A stretch of DNA of 64,000 nt from Chryseobacterium sp. (GTDB taxonomy: Bacteria > Bacteroidota > Bacteroidia > Flavobacteriales > Weeksellaceae): positions 1 to 64,000 of the forward strand of contig JAPUEB010000029.1 of assembly GCA_027492795.1 (NCBI GenBank), read 5' to 3'. This document shows positions 17,298 to 26,177 of the stretch, piece by piece (position 1 is the stretch's first letter; the number at the start of each line of letters is the position of its first letter). A program made the position numbers and the translations under genes. The notes under the pieces were generated by a model. That model did no database searches. It was not told the origin of the DNA and saw nothing but the letters and a program-made list of their open reading frames with translations.

Positions 17298-18971
17298 TTA
17301 TTGTGATATTTTTATTAATCCTTTTTGTTTGCTCGTTAGATTGTATGAAAGTCCTACAAAAAATCCTACTTTAAAGTTTTCTGTTGTTAAATCTTTTTGT
17401 GTGGTATTAGTATCAACTAGTGTATTTTCATTATATATAGATTTTAAATCAGATACTTTTCTGAAAGAAGGTCCAATTGTGAGGATAACTTTATCTCTTT
17501 TACCAATTAGTAGGCTAGGACCAATAAACACCGATTCTATACTAAATTTGGCTACATCTAAAGATGCTCCTAACGAAATTCCTCCGGCAAAATTTCCATT
17601 TTCACGAAAACTTGCGTGGAATAAACCTGCCAATGTTGGGTAAAACTTGTTTTTACTAATTTCCTTTGGCTTGTTATTATATATTTCGTATAATTTGTCT
17701 TTTGCGCCAAAGTCGAAAACGGTTCCGATGCTAAAATCGAAGCGAATGCCACCTTTTAAATATTCAAAATATTTGAAATTTTTGTTTTTTTCTGTAAGAT
17801 AGGAGTCCGCTAATCTATTTTTGCCTTCGATTGCAATACTAAACTCTATAAAATCTTCTATTCCTTGTATTGGTACAGAACTGATGGTGTATGTGTTTTC
17901 ATTTGATAATTCTCGATCTATGATTTCTAATTGATTGAGTTTTTTGCTTAAATTGATTGCTTGTACCAATTTGTCAACTTCTAAAATAGCTTTATTCATT
18001 CTATCATATTCAGAGGTTATGAGTGTCGACAGTATCTCTTTTTCTTTATCCAAATTTTTCAGTTGATGTATGAAGTTTCTATTTTGAACATTGTTAAACT
18101 CATCTAAAAAATTTTGATAATTATTTTTAAATACTTTCACTACTCCATAAGCATATTTTAAGTTTTTTTTATTCAAAAGGAATGATGTTTCAATTGAATC
18201 ACTATCAACTCTTGAATCTTTTTTAAGTTTAAGGTATGTTTGATGATCTAAGTCTGGCCTGTTAATTTTGTCAATGTAATTATTAAAATTTTGATTGAGC
18301 TTTATTATTTCTCTAGCATTTGATATTACCATTCGATAATATTTATTAAGATCATTCAAATTGTTAAAAACTTCTTTTTCAAGAATTTTTTTAGTTTTAG
18401 AATTAGCAATCAAACGATTTATTTGAATTTGTTTTTCCAACCTTTTGTTGTTTAGACTATCAATTATATTTTGTAATGAATCTACTTTAGCACTGTCTTT
18501 CTTGTCTATGAGCTCAAGTTTTAAAGATTCTTTTTGGTATTTTTGTTTGATTATTTCCAATTCTAACCTCAAATCTTCATATTTTTTTTGATTGCTATCT
18601 TGAACAACTTTTTCATTTTCTTTATTACTGAAAAAATTATTTATTAATATATTTTCATTAATTGCCTCAATAGATTTTAAAGTTGGATTTAATACAGGTG
18701 AAATATCACCGGAAACTTTTTGCAATTCTGTGTGTTCAATGTTTTCATAGGAAATATATTTGTCTTGAGCCTCAATTCTTACAGTAAAAAAAAGTGGGTT
18801 AATGTTTTTAATCTTTAAAATGGTCGGAATTTTTTGTTTTAAGTTTAGATTAGCGTTATCAAATTTTCCATCTTTAAAATCGTAAATTATAACTTGGTTT
18901 ATTGCATCTTTTTGGCCGAATACCAAATATTGCATTAGAATAAATATAGTTGTGTGTAGTTTTGTTTTCAT
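17298..18971 (-). CDS. coiled-coil protein with C-terminal outer-membrane-like domain
   Basis: A 557-residue protein. The start at 18971 is chosen because a signal peptide follows directly (MKTKLHTTIFILMQYLVFGQ); an upstream start would hide it. After a small strand-rich part, residues about 120-370 are a long Lys/Glu/Leu/Asn-rich coiled-coil region. The last 170 residues show alternating amphipathic strands and glycine-rich turns (GGISLGASLDVAKFSIESVFIGPSLLIG ... KVGFFVGLSYNL) ending near the C-terminus, like a small outer-membrane beta barrel. First gene of the minus operon, divergent from the response regulator. It could anchor the secreted partners to the outer membrane. Confidence 0.78.
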   Translation of the reverse strand: MKTKLHTTIFILMQYLVFGQKDAINQVIIYDFKDGKFDNANLNLKQKIPTILKIKNINPLFFTVRIEAQDKYISYENIEHTELQKVSGDISPVLNPTLKSIEAINENILINNFFSNKENEKVVQDSNQKKYEDLRLELEIIKQKYQKESLKLELIDKKDSAKVDSLQNIIDSLNNKRLEKQIQINRLIANSKTKKILEKEVFNNLNDLNKYYRMVISNAREIIKLNQNFNNYIDKINRPDLDHQTYLKLKKDSRVDSDSIETSFLLNKKNLKYAYGVVKVFKNNYQNFLDEFNNVQNRNFIHQLKNLDKEKEILSTLITSEYDRMNKAILEVDKLVQAINLSKKLNQLEIIDRELSNENTYTISSVPIQGIEDFIEFSIAIEGKNRLADSYLTEKNKNFKYFEYLKGGIRFDFSIGTVFDFGAKDKLYEIYNNKPKEISKNKFYPTLAGLFHASFRENGNFAGGISLGASLDVAKFSIESVFIGPSLLIGKRDKVILTIGPSFRKVSDLKSIYNENTLVDTNTTQKDLTTENFKVGFFVGLSYNLTSKQKGLIKISQ

Positions 18972-19022
18972 GGTTATTTTTTCCACAAATCTCCCCCAAA
19001 AACCAATACCAAACAATTACAC

Positions 19023-19149
19023 AAAAGGGTGATATTTCATTAAACAGACGTTTAGTAAAATATTTTTCGCGGCAATTGAAATTTTAATTAATTTTATAAA
19101 AACTAAATTCTAAAAAACCCAAACTCGAAAAATCACCCGAAAGGGTAAT
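19023..19149. promoter_or_regulatory. candidate operator sites between divergent operons
   Basis: AAAAGGGTGAT at 19023-19033 and ATCACCCGAAAGGGTAAT at 19132-19149 share the GGGTGAT/ATCACCC core in opposite directions. They stand in the 226-bp region between the divergent 557-residue gene and the response regulator gene. Paired inverted sites of this kind suit a dimeric LuxR-type regulator, but binding is inferred. Confidence 0.4.
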
Positions 19150-19197
19150 TGACCACCTCTGTTTTTTCGCTGAAATTTGTTTTGAAAAACTGAAAAT

Positions 19198-19827
19198 ATG
19201 CCCATAAAAGTTGCCATAGTAGAAGATGACCGACATTATAACAATGCTTTGAAAAAAATTATTGATTATGATGCAGATTTACTATGCGTAGGTCAGTTTT
19301 TTGAAGGTGGTGAAGCTCTTAAAAAACTACATTCCATCGAACCCGATGTGGTTTTGATGGACATAAAACTTCCCAATTTTCTGGGAACAGAAATTGTTTC
19401 ACAATTGAGCACCGATATGGAAAATACCCAATTCATTATGTGTACCAGTTTTGAGGATGACGAGAACATCTTCAAATCACTTAAAGCCGGTGCTGCAGGT
19501 TATTTAGTGAAAGGCGACAGTATGGAGAAAATAATCGCATCCGTAAAAGAAGTGTACAACGGTGGCGCTCCTATGAGTTTTTCGGTGGCAAAAAAAGTGC
19601 TGCAATATTTCAAAAACGAAAAGAAAAATTTTGAACTGAATTCCCTTACCGTTACCGAACGGGAAGTATTGGAAATGCTTGCACAAGGACTTCTTTATAA
19701 AGAAATAGCCGATAAAAAATGCGTGAGTTTGGATACGGTAAAAAAACACATCGGCCACATTTATCGCAAACTTCAGGTAAACAATAAAATAGAAGCTATA
19801 AATATGTTTAACAAAAATAAAAATTAG
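19198..19827 (+). CDS. NarL/LuxR-type response regulator
   Basis: A 209-residue DNA-binding response regulator. The receiver domain (1-120) has the acidic pair in VAIVEDD, the phosphorylation Asp in VVLMDIKLPNFLG (about residue 56), Thr/Ser in MCTSFED and Lys in YLVKGDS. The output domain (about 145-205) is a LuxR-type HTH (LTVTEREVLEMLAQGLLYKEIADKKCVSLDTVKKHIGHIYRKL). It opens the plus operon that ends with its likely partner kinase 2.8 kb downstream, and it faces the divergent secreted-protein operon, which it probably controls. Confidence 0.93.
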   Translation: MPIKVAIVEDDRHYNNALKKIIDYDADLLCVGQFFEGGEALKKLHSIEPDVVLMDIKLPNFLGTEIVSQLSTDMENTQFIMCTSFEDDENIFKSLKAGAAGYLVKGDSMEKIIASVKEVYNGGAPMSFSVAKKVLQYFKNEKKNFELNSLTVTEREVLEMLAQGLLYKEIADKKCVSLDTVKKHIGHIYRKLQVNNKIEAINMFNKNKN

Positions 19828-19832
19828 AAATT

Positions 19833-20486
19833 ATGGAAACAAAAAAATTAGAAGAAATCTTAAATTTGATTGATGAAAGCCATCATCAAAAATTAATTAC
19901 GAAAGAAGATTTAATCAGTATTGCCAATTATTCTATTAACATTTACCAGTTAAAAGTTGATATCAAAAGTTTCAACGCAATTTTATTGGATCATACTTTA
20001 TCTCCTGGTGAAATAACTAAAATAGAATCATTAGAAATTATAAATAAATTCGATAGCGAACCCGCACTAATGCCTTATATCACAAAGCAAGAAATTTCAA
20101 AAAACACTATCATAGATTATCACAGCAGAAGACAAAATTTACCCATATATTTTGGAGATAATGATGGGAGGTTGATGTTACAGATAGGTTCAGACGACGG
20201 AAGCTTTGCTACAAGTCCTATAAAAACAGTTTTTGATAATTATTGTAGAACTCATAATCCAAATAATCGTCCTTCGCCAAACAGAATTATCATATCTTAC
20301 GCAGAAGATATCGTCCCAATTATGAACCTTTATCAAAATTATCCAGATATGATTTGTGAATTAAGAACCGGTATTAATATTTCTGGGAAAAATGATTTTG
20401 ACGGCCGTACTACTGTAGTTCTAAATTGTATAGCAAATGGAAGTATCATTAAAAGTTATGATACATTTCAATTATCTCCACCATAA
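19833..20486 (+). CDS. unknown protein in two-component operon
   Basis: A 217-residue protein without signal peptide or membrane helix. The N-terminal third is helical and Lys/Glu-rich; the rest is mixed with many Asn, Asp and Pro residues (HNPNNRPSPNRIIISYAEDIVPIMNLYQNYPDM). I do not recognise a domain. It starts 5 bp after the response regulator stop, so it is certainly in the same transcript and may be translated with it. Presumably a cytoplasmic or secreted accessory protein of the system; no function is assigned. Confidence 0.75.
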   Translation: METKKLEEILNLIDESHHQKLITKEDLISIANYSINIYQLKVDIKSFNAILLDHTLSPGEITKIESLEIINKFDSEPALMPYITKQEISKNTIIDYHSRRQNLPIYFGDNDGRLMLQIGSDDGSFATSPIKTVFDNYCRTHNPNNRPSPNRIIISYAEDIVPIMNLYQNYPDMICELRTGINISGKNDFDGRTTVVLNCIANGSIIKSYDTFQLSPP

Positions 20487-20535
20487 AAAATATTTCTAGT
20501 CATCACTAATATAATAACTTCAAAACATAATAACC

Positions 20536-20904
20536 ATGAAAACATTTTACAGAAAATTTCCAAAAGACTTGGGTGACTACATTACTCTTGAAATTGAAAT
20601 TAGTACAGAAGCTTCAATTGTTACTACACTAAAATATTGTGACAAAGAAATAAATTATAGTAATAAAGATAGGAAAATTAGCATCAATATTCCCAAAAAT
20701 TGTAATGAAATAGAAATTAAATTAATAGCCGACTTTCTACTGATAGATGACCTACAGAAAAATGGTAGTATAAGAAATACATTGATAATAACGAAAATAG
20801 GCAATAACAGAAAAAGTAAACACTTACCTTTTATTAACAAAGATAAAAGTGATTTGGTAGATGACAAAATAAAAAGTGAAGTAATTAAAATAAAATTGCA
20901 ATGA
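20536..20904 (+). CDS. small unknown protein in two-component operon
   Basis: A 122-residue protein, strand-rich in the first half (ITLEIEISTEASIVTTLKYCDKEI) and very Lys-rich at the end. No signal peptide. Its stop overlaps the next start by 4 bp (ATGA), which indicates translational coupling to the outer-membrane protein gene. The strand pattern could be a small beta sandwich. No family is recognised. Confidence 0.7.
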   Translation: MKTFYRKFPKDLGDYITLEIEISTEASIVTTLKYCDKEINYSNKDRKISINIPKNCNEIEIKLIADFLLIDDLQKNGSIRNTLIITKIGNNRKSKHLPFINKDKSDLVDDKIKSEVIKIKLQ

Positions 20905-21968
20905 AAAATTACAAAATAGTTGTAACTGTATTTTTATTAATTTCTGGCGGGCTAAAATCTCAAAACTCAATGCTACCAGAAATTACATCTGCTCCGTCCG
21001 TGATGATTTTGGAACTCTCACCCTCCGATTTAAATGTTGCAAACAACAAATCTTCAATTGTTTTTAGCTTAGTTAACTCATTCAAAGAAAATGGTGGATT
21101 GCCAAACAACTATGCTTTAGAAATCACTCCCTATTGGACTTATCCTTGGAAAAACAGAACTTATTTCAATTTTATTGGAATTAATGAAAAAACTGAAAAA
21201 CAATTTTTTTTTTCTGGATTGAAGATGACATCACTTTCAATGTCATTTAAAAAAAATCTTGAAATAAATAACTTTGAAAACAGTAATAATATTGCTGTTT
21301 CTTACGGTTTTAGGTCTAACATTTTCAAAATTGAAAGTCAAAAAAAAATTGAAATTTTTGCTAAATGTAGTAATGAATTAGATGAGTTAAACTTAAAATT
21401 AAAGGATAAAAAAATAGAAGAAAAAGTTTACAATGAAAAAAGAAATGAAATAAAATTGGCAAATAATGCTGCCAAAAAAATCGATCCCTTATTCAGTGTC
21501 GACTTAGCCTCTGCATACAGCATCGTTTTCTTAAATAATAAATTTCAGGAAAGGCAATTTGGCAAATACGGTTTGTGGATTACCATGAATAGTGGTTTTT
21601 ATTTGAATAAAGATATTTCAGCGGACAAAAGGGGAAAAGTAAATTTCTACGCCATTGGCAGATATCTAAAAGATGGTACAATTTACAATCCTGATAGCGG
21701 TTTTAGTAAAACTGAAAACTATGATATCGGAGGAAAAATAGAATTAGTTTATGATAAATTTTCAATTGGTTACGAATATGTACACCGCATCAATCCTATA
21801 GAAAACACTCACCGCTCCAACGGTATCATCAATTATGAAGTAATGCCCAATGTTGTCATCAACGCTGCTTTTGGCAGAAACTATGGCAACAAAGACAACA
21901 TTATCTCATTTTTAGGACTCAATTGGGGATTAGATAATGTTAAAAAAAGTTTGTTTGATGAAAAATAA
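20901..21968 (+). CDS. putative outer-membrane protein, unknown family
   Basis: A 355-residue protein with a signal peptide (MKNYKIVVTVFLLISGGLKSQ). The mature part has many alternating strands with aromatic ends and polar turns (ISADKRGKVNFYAIGRYLKDG, YDIGGKIELVYDKFSIGYEYVHRI, NVVINAAFGRNYGNKDNIISFLGLNWGL), as in beta-barrel outer-membrane proteins. A short Lys/Glu-rich helical insertion lies at about 148-195. Start overlaps the upstream gene by 4 bp. In context it may be the outer-membrane partner of the secreted proteins of the divergent operon. Confidence 0.75.
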   Translation: MKNYKIVVTVFLLISGGLKSQNSMLPEITSAPSVMILELSPSDLNVANNKSSIVFSLVNSFKENGGLPNNYALEITPYWTYPWKNRTYFNFIGINEKTEKQFFFSGLKMTSLSMSFKKNLEINNFENSNNIAVSYGFRSNIFKIESQKKIEIFAKCSNELDELNLKLKDKKIEEKVYNEKRNEIKLANNAAKKIDPLFSVDLASAYSIVFLNNKFQERQFGKYGLWITMNSGFYLNKDISADKRGKVNFYAIGRYLKDGTIYNPDSGFSKTENYDIGGKIELVYDKFSIGYEYVHRINPIENTHRSNGIINYEVMPNVVINAAFGRNYGNKDNIISFLGLNWGLDNVKKSLFDEK

Positions 21969-21979
21969 TTAACAAGAAA

Positions 21980-22582
21980 ATGACTCCTTATCAACATTAC
22001 AGCTACATTGTTCTTGTAGGAATTTGTTTCATGTTTTCCCTCGTTTACAGGACAAAAAAAAAATCGGTGCTGTTCATCTATTTAGGAACCGTGATGCTGG
22101 TTGAGTTAGTTTCTGTGCTGAAAATTATAGATAACAACATTCTTCATTCCTACTCAACTTTAATTTATATTTTGTTTTTCACCTATTATTTTTCCAAAAT
22201 TTCAAAAAAATTTGTTCCCATATTTTATGTTTTAGGAGGCATAGCTTTTCTGTCAACAGCGATGATAAAATTGACCTACAACACAGTATTTCCTATTGAA
22301 ATGGGCATAATCCTTAGCAGTTTTTATATCCTCTCCTCAATATTATACTTCTATGAAAGTGTCAATATTAACCAAGCAGGATTTATAACAGATAAAGAAT
22401 CATTTTGGGTAAGCTTCGCTATATTGTTTTGGAGCATATTCTTCATATTTAGAGTAGTTCCTATGTATGGTTTAGCCAAAAAAGACATCGAATTTCTAAA
22501 ACAAATTCAGATGGTTTATAAAATTGCTGTTTTCTGTACATACATTCTATTTGCGGCAGCTTCAACAAGAAAAAGAATATAA
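21980..22582 (+). CDS. seven-helix membrane protein next to a histidine kinase
   Basis: A 200-residue integral membrane protein with about seven hydrophobic helices (around 8-25, 32-52, 58-72, 77-97, 104-124, 136-156, 168-188) and very short loops; no enzyme motif. It lies 11 bp after the outer-membrane protein gene and 6 bp before the kinase gene. The kinase has only one helix and no sensor domain, so this protein is a good candidate for the sensing unit, by inference from context. Confidence 0.75.
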   Translation: MTPYQHYSYIVLVGICFMFSLVYRTKKKSVLFIYLGTVMLVELVSVLKIIDNNILHSYSTLIYILFFTYYFSKISKKFVPIFYVLGGIAFLSTAMIKLTYNTVFPIEMGIILSSFYILSSILYFYESVNINQAGFITDKESFWVSFAILFWSIFFIFRVVPMYGLAKKDIEFLKQIQMVYKIAVFCTYILFAAASTRKRI

Positions 22583-22588
22583 AAAAAT

Positions 22589-23407
22589 ATGCAGAGTTTA
22601 CCCGATGATATTAAATTAACCTATTATGTTGCCATCTTTATTATGGTGATTTTAGTATTCTTTATCATTTTGATAGTTGTATTTTACAACCGCAAACAAA
22701 CTCTCTTCATTAAAGAAAAACAACTCGCAGAATCCGAACATCAGAAGCAAATTCTTCAAAATGAATTAGAAAAACAAAAACTCATTGTGCAAGAAAGGGA
22801 ACGCATTTCCCACGATATGCACGACGATTTGGGCGCAGGAATTTCTGCAATGAAACTGCAGGCAGAATTTTTAAAACAAAAAATAAAAGACGAAACCGTT
22901 CTTGAAGATATTGACGATCTTTTGAAAACCTCTGAAGAAATGAATATCAGCATGCGCGAAATGCTTTGGAGCCTTAATTCACAAAACGACACCATCGGGA
23001 ATTTAATAAAATACGCATCCTCTTACGCAGAAAATTTTTTCAGAAAGACTGCTGTGAAGGTTAAAATAAATGAAGAAAATATTTGTAGTGATCAAGCTAT
23101 TTCCGCAGAACAAAGGAGAAATATCTTTCTCTGCATCAAAGAGGCGCTGAATAATGTTTACAAGCACAGCGAAGCATCCTTAACCGAAGTTTTTTTTGAA
23201 CAGGAAAATAGTATTTTACATATCACTGTGAAAGATAACGGCAAAGGAATTGGTGCTGATGTTGAAAAAGGAAACGGAATGAATAATATGCAATTTAGAA
23301 TGCGTGAAATTGGCGGAACTTTTACCAAAGAGGTTTCTTCGTTTGGAACCTTACTTCACTTTAGTATTGACCTGCAAAATCGCAGCAGAATGTCGTCCAG
23401 ATTATAA
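22589..23407 (+). CDS. sensor histidine kinase, NarL/DegS type
   Basis: A 272-residue kinase: one N-terminal transmembrane helix (about 11-31), a short coiled coil, then a HisKA_3 dimerisation domain with the phosphorylated His in RERISHDMHDDLGAGISAMKL (about residue 73-76) and a HATPase domain with the N box (KEALNNVYKHSEA) and G boxes (VKDNGKGIG, GNGMNNMQFRMREIGG). This class partners with LuxR-type response regulators, and one opens the same operon. There is no extracellular sensor domain, so signal input likely comes from the upstream seven-helix protein. Confidence 0.92.
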   Translation: MQSLPDDIKLTYYVAIFIMVILVFFIILIVVFYNRKQTLFIKEKQLAESEHQKQILQNELEKQKLIVQERERISHDMHDDLGAGISAMKLQAEFLKQKIKDETVLEDIDDLLKTSEEMNISMREMLWSLNSQNDTIGNLIKYASSYAENFFRKTAVKVKINEENICSDQAISAEQRRNIFLCIKEALNNVYKHSEASLTEVFFEQENSILHITVKDNGKGIGADVEKGNGMNNMQFRMREIGGTFTKEVSSFGTLLHFSIDLQNRSRMSSRL

Positions 23408-23717
23408 ATAGGCTTAATTTTTCTTTAGAATTATTTGTATAAAATATCTAAAAAAAGTTTAATTTATTTACCATTATAATTAATTATGTTTAAAATTTAC
23501 ATCATTAGACAGATAAATAATAAATCAGGGCGAAAAATTATTTGAAATTGAGTTTTTGGCTTACAATTTGGTGTTACGGAGGCAATCTAAATTCTCTACT
23601 AGTGAAAGAAAAGATTACTGCAAACCTCAAAGCGAATTATTATTAATTCGAAAGATGGTTAAGGAAAGAAATTCTTGCAGATAAAGTAATTTAGAGGTTT
23701 CTCCAAAAATAAAAAAA
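23408..23717. other. non-coding stretch after the kinase gene
   Basis: About 310 bp with no convincing reading frame of more than 20 codons. AT-rich, no clear tandem repeat, and followed by a strong plus-strand terminator. It could be a long 3' UTR or hold a small RNA; nothing decisive is seen. Confidence 0.5.
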
Positions 23718-23750
23718 AATTGAGCTCCGGAATTTTTTCGGAGCTTTTCG
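23718..23750 (+). terminator. intrinsic terminator
   Basis: AGCTCCG and CGGAGCT form a 7-bp stem around a T-rich loop, followed by TTTTCGTTT. It ends the plus operon or a small RNA upstream of the epimerase gene. Confidence 0.75.
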
Positions 23751-23803
23751 TTTAAAATCTGAAGAATTTTCACTTATTTAGAAACTTAATCCGCTTTAGT
23801 GTT

Positions 23804-23811
23804 TATTTTTG
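23804..23811 (+). promoter_or_regulatory. -7 promoter element of the epimerase gene
   Basis: TATTTTTG fits TAnnTTTG and lies 49 bp before the ATG at 23861. No clear TTG is seen at the right distance upstream. Confidence 0.5.
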
Positions 23812-23860
23812 CAAAAGATTTTCAAAATACACCATCTTTAATCTAAAAAAATAAGCTTGC

Positions 23861-24841
23861 ATGAAAATTTTTCTCACCGGAGCAACAGGATATCTTGGCG
23901 AATATGTTTTAAAGCTACTGCTTGCCGAGGGAAATACCGTTCACGCACTTTGCAGAAATCCGGAAAGACTTTCGGTAAAGCACCCCAATCTTAACCCTTT
24001 CAAAGGAGATATCAATAATGCGGCTTCAATTGAAGATGCGATGGAAGGTTGTGAACAGGTTTACCATCTTGCTGCGTTTGCAAAACCTTGGGCAAAAGAT
24101 CCAAAAACATATTTCAGAATGAATGTAGATGCCGTGAAAAGCATTTTGGATATAGCTCTTCAAAAAAAAGTTGCAAAAGTTGTTTTCACTTCTACTGCAG
24201 GAGTTTTTGGCCCTTCCAAAAAACTTCCGGTAAAAGAATTAGACGTTCGTACAGTACCCGAATTTAATGAATACGAAGAATCTAAAACCATTGCCGAGGA
24301 GCTTTGCAGGAAATATGTTTCTGAAAAAAATATGAATATCGTCATTGTTAATCCTTCACGAATTTATGGACCGGGGGTGGACAATGAAAGCAACTCCATC
24401 ACAAAAATCCTAAAAATGTTTGATGAAGGCAAATGGAAAACAATTCCTGGAGACGGAAGCACTATCGGAAACTATGTACATGTGGAAGATGTTGCCAATG
24501 GACACATTTTGGCGATGAAGTACGGCAAAGCTGGCGAACGTTACAGCTTGGGAGGCGAAAACCTTTCTTACCTGACGTTTTTTGAAACCATGAGAGAAAT
24601 TACCGGAAAAAAACATGCTCTTTATAAAATTCCGGTTCCTTTGATGATGTTTGCCGGCAAACTGATGCTAATCCGCGAAAAAATTACCGGAACCCCACCA
24701 TTACTCACTCCAAAATGGATTAGAAAGTACAGTTACAATTGGGCTTTGGATGTTTCAAAAGCACAAAATGAACTGGGATATACCTACAGAAATTTTAAAG
24801 AAGGAATACAGCAAACCTACAACACTTTTAAAAAAAAATAA
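23861..24841 (+). CDS. NAD-dependent epimerase/dehydratase family protein
   Basis: A 326-residue extended short-chain dehydrogenase. The NAD(P)-binding motif is FLTGATGYLGEYVLKLL (residues 3-19); the active-site Tyr and Lys lie in YEESKTIAEEL (about 139-149), preceded by Ser/Thr in FTSTAGVFGPS. It resembles the dihydroflavonol-4-reductase-like or sterol-dehydrogenase-like branch. The substrate is unknown. It lies 3 bp before another SDR gene, so both may act in one lipid or pigment pathway. Confidence 0.88.
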   Translation: MKIFLTGATGYLGEYVLKLLLAEGNTVHALCRNPERLSVKHPNLNPFKGDINNAASIEDAMEGCEQVYHLAAFAKPWAKDPKTYFRMNVDAVKSILDIALQKKVAKVVFTSTAGVFGPSKKLPVKELDVRTVPEFNEYEESKTIAEELCRKYVSEKNMNIVIVNPSRIYGPGVDNESNSITKILKMFDEGKWKTIPGDGSTIGNYVHVEDVANGHILAMKYGKAGERYSLGGENLSYLTFFETMREITGKKHALYKIPVPLMMFAGKLMLIREKITGTPPLLTPKWIRKYSYNWALDVSKAQNELGYTYRNFKEGIQQTYNTFKKK

Positions 24842-24844
24842 ACC

Positions 24845-25639
24845 ATGGAAAAGAAATTCGCCCTCATAACTGGCGGAAGCTCCGGAATTGGCGCTGCAAT
24901 TGGCGAAGAACTGGCAAAAAGAGGACACAGCCTGCTTATTGTAGCGTTAGAAGACGACCTTCTAAAAAATTATAAAATAAATATCGAAAAAAAATATCCT
25001 ATTTCCTGCCATATTTTCGGAACCGATCTTTCTGATGTAAATGCACCTGAAAAAATTGAAAAATGGGTTACAGAAAACGATTTCCAGATCAATATCCTTG
25101 TAAATAATGCCGGAATTGGCTCAAAAAACAATTTCGATAAAATTGATATTGAGTTTTATAAAAAACAAATTACCATTAACGTAATGAATATGGTTTTACT
25201 CACTCGTCTCCTCATCAATAATCTAAAAAAATCTACACCTTCATACATTTTGAACCTCGGAAGTTTGGGAGGTTTTTTCAATATTCCAGAAAAAGCAAGT
25301 TATGTAGCTACAAAAGCCTTTGTGCATACTTTCACAAAATCCATAAGCTATGAGCTGGAAAACACAGGTGTGAACATTACATTGGTTTGTCCAGGTGGTG
25401 TAAGTACGAATGAAAACAACAAAAAAGTGATTGCAGAACTAAAAGGCCTATCAAGAAAATCGATTTTTGAACCGGAAGAAATTGCAAAAATTGCAGTAGA
25501 AGGAATGTTCAGAAAACAAAAAGTCATTATTCCCGGATTGATTAATAAATTTGCACTGAATATCAACCGGCTTACTCCTGAATTTCTACGAAAAATAATC
25601 ATCAAGAACCAACTTGTGAAAAAAAGCAAATATGAATAA
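24845..25639 (+). CDS. short-chain dehydrogenase/reductase
   Basis: A 264-residue classical SDR oxidoreductase. Visible: TGGSSGIGAAIGEEL cofactor motif (about 8-22), NNAGIG (about 88-93), catalytic Ser in LNLGSLGG and Tyr/Lys in SYVATKAF (about 154-161), and the PGG turn after it. The C-terminal basic tail fits the 17-beta-hydroxysteroid dehydrogenase/DltE-like branch. Substrate unknown. It starts 3 bp after the epimerase stop, so the pair is translated from one message. Confidence 0.9.
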   Translation: MEKKFALITGGSSGIGAAIGEELAKRGHSLLIVALEDDLLKNYKINIEKKYPISCHIFGTDLSDVNAPEKIEKWVTENDFQINILVNNAGIGSKNNFDKIDIEFYKKQITINVMNMVLLTRLLINNLKKSTPSYILNLGSLGGFFNIPEKASYVATKAFVHTFTKSISYELENTGVNITLVCPGGVSTNENNKKVIAELKGLSRKSIFEPEEIAKIAVEGMFRKQKVIIPGLINKFALNINRLTPEFLRKIIIKNQLVKKSKYE

Positions 25640-25697
25640 AATAGGTACAAATTTTGAAGCTGGTAAAATTTTAACTAAAACAACATCGTTTCATACA

Positions 25698-26177
25698 ATG
25701 AGATTACTATTAACAGCAGCAGCACTCGCTATATCATTATCTTTAAACGCTCAGCTTCGATTTGAAACAAAGAGTGTAATACGCCCAATCAACATAAAGC
25801 TGAGCAAAAGCCAAACCGACAAAATGAACAATACAGGTTCAGAAAAAGATTTTGTGGAATATAAAAACGGAGGCGCCCAAGAAACGCTCGGCGAAGAATA
25901 TTTTTTAAGCATTGCAAATCCAAACAAAATACCCATAATTTTCGCAACGGGAACCGCAGACTTTATGACTGTGGAAACAGCAGAAGCAAGTACAGTATGG
26001 CAGTCCAGAACAGTAGATTTATGGCAAAACATTATCATCAAAACCGGAAAAAAACAATTCTCCTACTCCATTAAGACCAATCATTGCTATTCTTTTGTTT
26101 GGAAACGCGGAGAAAACGCCTGGGATTTGAAAAAAGTGAAATGTGATAGCTACGCAGACGAAAAAAAGGAAAAATGA
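25698..26177 (+). CDS. secreted protein of unknown function
   Basis: A 159-residue protein. The start at 25698 is chosen because a good signal peptide follows (MRLLLTAAALAISLSLNAQ); an upstream start that overlaps the SDR gene would put 22 unrelated residues before it. The mature part is a single strand-rich domain with IIIKTGKKQFSYSIKTNHCYSFVWKRGENAWDLKKVKCDS, two Cys possibly forming a disulfide. No family is recognised. It is convergent with menC, whose stop is directly adjacent. Confidence 0.75.
   Translation: MRLLLTAAALAISLSLNAQLRFETKSVIRPINIKLSKSQTDKMNNTGSEKDFVEYKNGGAQETLGEEYFLSIANPNKIPIIFATGTADFMTVETAEASTVWQSRTVDLWQNIIIKTGKKQFSYSIKTNHCYSFVWKRGENAWDLKKVKCDSYADEKKEK

Noticed and set aside
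23488-23550. 19-codon frame MFKIYIIRQINNKSGRKII
   Set aside because: Too short, no promoter element at a good distance and no terminator of its own.
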